Of a stretch of 5,710 nucleotides of DNA, positions 4,966 through 5,710 are shown piece by piece (within the stretch, counting starts at the first letter, position 1; each line of letters begins with the position of its first letter). This DNA is from Beijerinckiaceae bacterium (GTDB lineage: Bacteria; Pseudomonadota; Alphaproteobacteria; Rhizobiales; Beijerinckiaceae), in contig DAIESR010000156.1 in NCBI GenBank assembly GCA_027346205.1, forward strand, positions 1 to 5,710. Reading direction: 5' to 3'. Position numbers and translations under genes: made by a program. The notes under the pieces were generated by a model, which saw only the letters and a program-made list of their open reading frames with translations, did no database searches and was not told where the DNA came from.

Positions 4966-5385
4966 ATGCCGTTGCGGGTGGCGCAGATTGTAGCCTGTCT
5001 TAGCTTGCTCGGCGGCTGCTCTGTCTCGATGCCGATGGCATCGCTCATCCCGGGTTCGCATGATGAAGGGACGGGAGCGATTGGCAAACTGCCACTTGCT
5101 GGTTGGCTCGACGGCGACGATTGGAAACATGCCAAGCAGGCGTTCAGCCGCGCGCTCGATGCCGAAAAGATCGGTTCGGCCATGTCATGGGACAATCCCA
5201 ACTCTGGAGCAAAGGGCACTTTCGTCGCTCTCGGCCAAGCCTATCCAGGCGAAGGTGGCCTCTGCCGCTCTTTTCATGCCAATATCGATCGCCGCAGTGC
5301 GGATGACGTGCTCGAAGGGACGGCTTGCGCCGGCAAATCCGGCGAATGGAAGGTCACCGAGATCAAGCCCAACAAGAAGGGCTGA
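4966..5385 (+). CDS. RT0821/Lpp0805-type surface antigen-like lipoprotein
   Basis: Encodes 139 residues from ATG 4966, chosen because GAGG at 4952-4955 lies 10 bases upstream and this start yields a standard lipoprotein signal: R4, hydrophobic VAQIVACLSLLGG and lipobox Cys at 18. The frame is open upstream (ATG 4927, TTG 4846 with GAGGTG before it), but those starts would bury the signal peptide. After a Ser/Pro linker, WKHAKQAFSRAL at 53-64 and the domain WDNPNSGAKGTFVAL at 75-89, LCRSFHANID at 99-108, and EGTACAGKSGEWKV at 117-130 match the RT0821/Lpp0805 (17-kDa surface antigen-like) pattern; C100 and C121 may form a disulfide. It probably sits in the outer membrane facing the periplasm; function unknown. 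The pdxH, lipoprotein, DnaJ-like order is one I recall from Rhizobiales. A weak hairpin overlapping the stop, plus TTTTTT at 5393-5398, may help termination, but the gap between them is long. Confidence 0.85.
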   Translation: MPLRVAQIVACLSLLGGCSVSMPMASLIPGSHDEGTGAIGKLPLAGWLDGDDWKHAKQAFSRALDAEKIGSAMSWDNPNSGAKGTFVALGQAYPGEGGLCRSFHANIDRRSADDVLEGTACAGKSGEWKVTEIKPNKKG

Positions 5386-5566
5386 ACGGTTCTTTTTTCC
5401 AAAAAGTTAGTGCATGTCCCTGCTATTTTGGCAGGCGCCGGGTGGCCGGCGTAAATGAGGCAGGAAATCGGCTCCAGCCTTGCGGGCGCTTCCAATGCAC
5501 CCCAAATGAACCGAGAGACATTGCGCCTGCGCCGCAAGACGGGCGGGTGCCGGAGTGGGCTCGAAG

Positions 5567-5710
5567 ATGCGCGATCCATATACGATCCTAGGTGTTGCGA
5601 AATCGGCTGATGCCGCCGAGATCAAAAAGGCTTTTCGCAAACTCGCGAAGAAATACCATCCCGATCAGAGCAGCGAACCGAAGGCGAAGGAGAAATTCGC
5701 CGAGGTCAGC
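5567..5710 (+). CDS. DnaJ-class (J-domain) co-chaperone, partial at window end
   Basis: Only the first 48 codons are in the window and the frame is still open at the edge. The sequence reads [10 protein letters not shown] at 1-10, then [17 protein letters not shown] with the essential HPD at 31-33, and KEKFAEVS leading into helix III of the J-domain. This predicts stimulation of an Hsp70 (DnaK) ATPase in the cytosol. The start [10 protein letters not shown] differs from canonical DnaJ, which commonly begins with a KRDYYEVLGV-type sequence, so it is more likely a CbpA-like J protein with a C-terminal substrate domain; that part cannot be seen. GGAG at 5552-5555 is 11 bases before the ATG. The 181-base gap after the lipoprotein gene has two small hairpins (around 5419-5435 and 5438-5451) but no clear promoter. 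Confidence 0.9.
   Translation, partial: MRDPYTILGVAKSADAAEIKKAFRKLAKKYHPDQSSEPKAKEKFAEVS

Noticed and set aside
5366..5398. A possible terminator after the lipoprotein gene (AGCCC/GGGCT hairpin and TTTTTT).
   Set aside because: The stem is only 5 bp and lies 9 bases before the T-run, so it does not fit the intrinsic terminator pattern well; mentioned only in the gene entry.

Overview
The window looks like chromosomal DNA from an alphaproteobacterium of the Rhizobiales (Hyphomicrobiales), possibly near Beijerinckiaceae or related methylotroph/nitrogen-fixer lineages. The grounds are moderately high GC, a class I dihydroorotase with the N-terminal style of that group, a TIGR02301/DUF2385 protein (a family I know mainly from this order), and the order pdxH, RT0821/Lpp0805-type lipoprotein, DnaJ-like gene, which I recall as typical there. 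The species assignment is inference from recognition, not a database search.

Layout. (1) 1-1400: a complete dihydroorotase gene (pyrC type) on +, whose usual metal-binding HxH motif reads QxH. (2) 1401-1692: a convergent small gene on - encoding a 59-residue protein with an FPPCxxC motif, followed on its own strand by a strong intrinsic terminator. (3) 1693-2514: about 820 bp without a convincing intact gene. It holds a decayed fragment of an IS1595/ISXO2-type transposase on -, a zone of direct and inverted repeats (2045-2138), and a possible promoter just before the next gene. (4) 2515-2865: a + gene for an acidic 116-residue protein I do not recognise, followed by a terminator hairpin, a second perfect hairpin and a 17-bp tandem duplication. 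(5) 2983-4790 on -: pdxH, a possible 23-codon ORF, a NUDIX hydrolase and a TIGR02301 secreted protein, all in one direction. The pdxH stop, the mini-ORF and the NUDIX start are joined by two ATGA overlaps. (6) 4966-5710 on +: a small lipoprotein divergent from pdxH, then the start of a J-domain protein cut by the window edge.

How the genes fit together. Dihydroorotase belongs to pyrimidine synthesis and PdxH makes pyridoxal 5'-phosphate. The NUDIX enzyme probably hydrolyses a nucleotide-type diphosphate. The TIGR02301 protein and the lipoprotein are envelope proteins of unknown function. The window is mainly housekeeping genome with one small accessory scar (about 1.7-2.4 kb). I saw no CRISPR array, rRNA, tRNA, prophage or clear multi-gene novel system. 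The most unusual local items are the double-ATGA mini-ORF, the QxH dihydroorotase, the repeat zone at 2045-2138 and the stop-codon duplication at 2959-2992.
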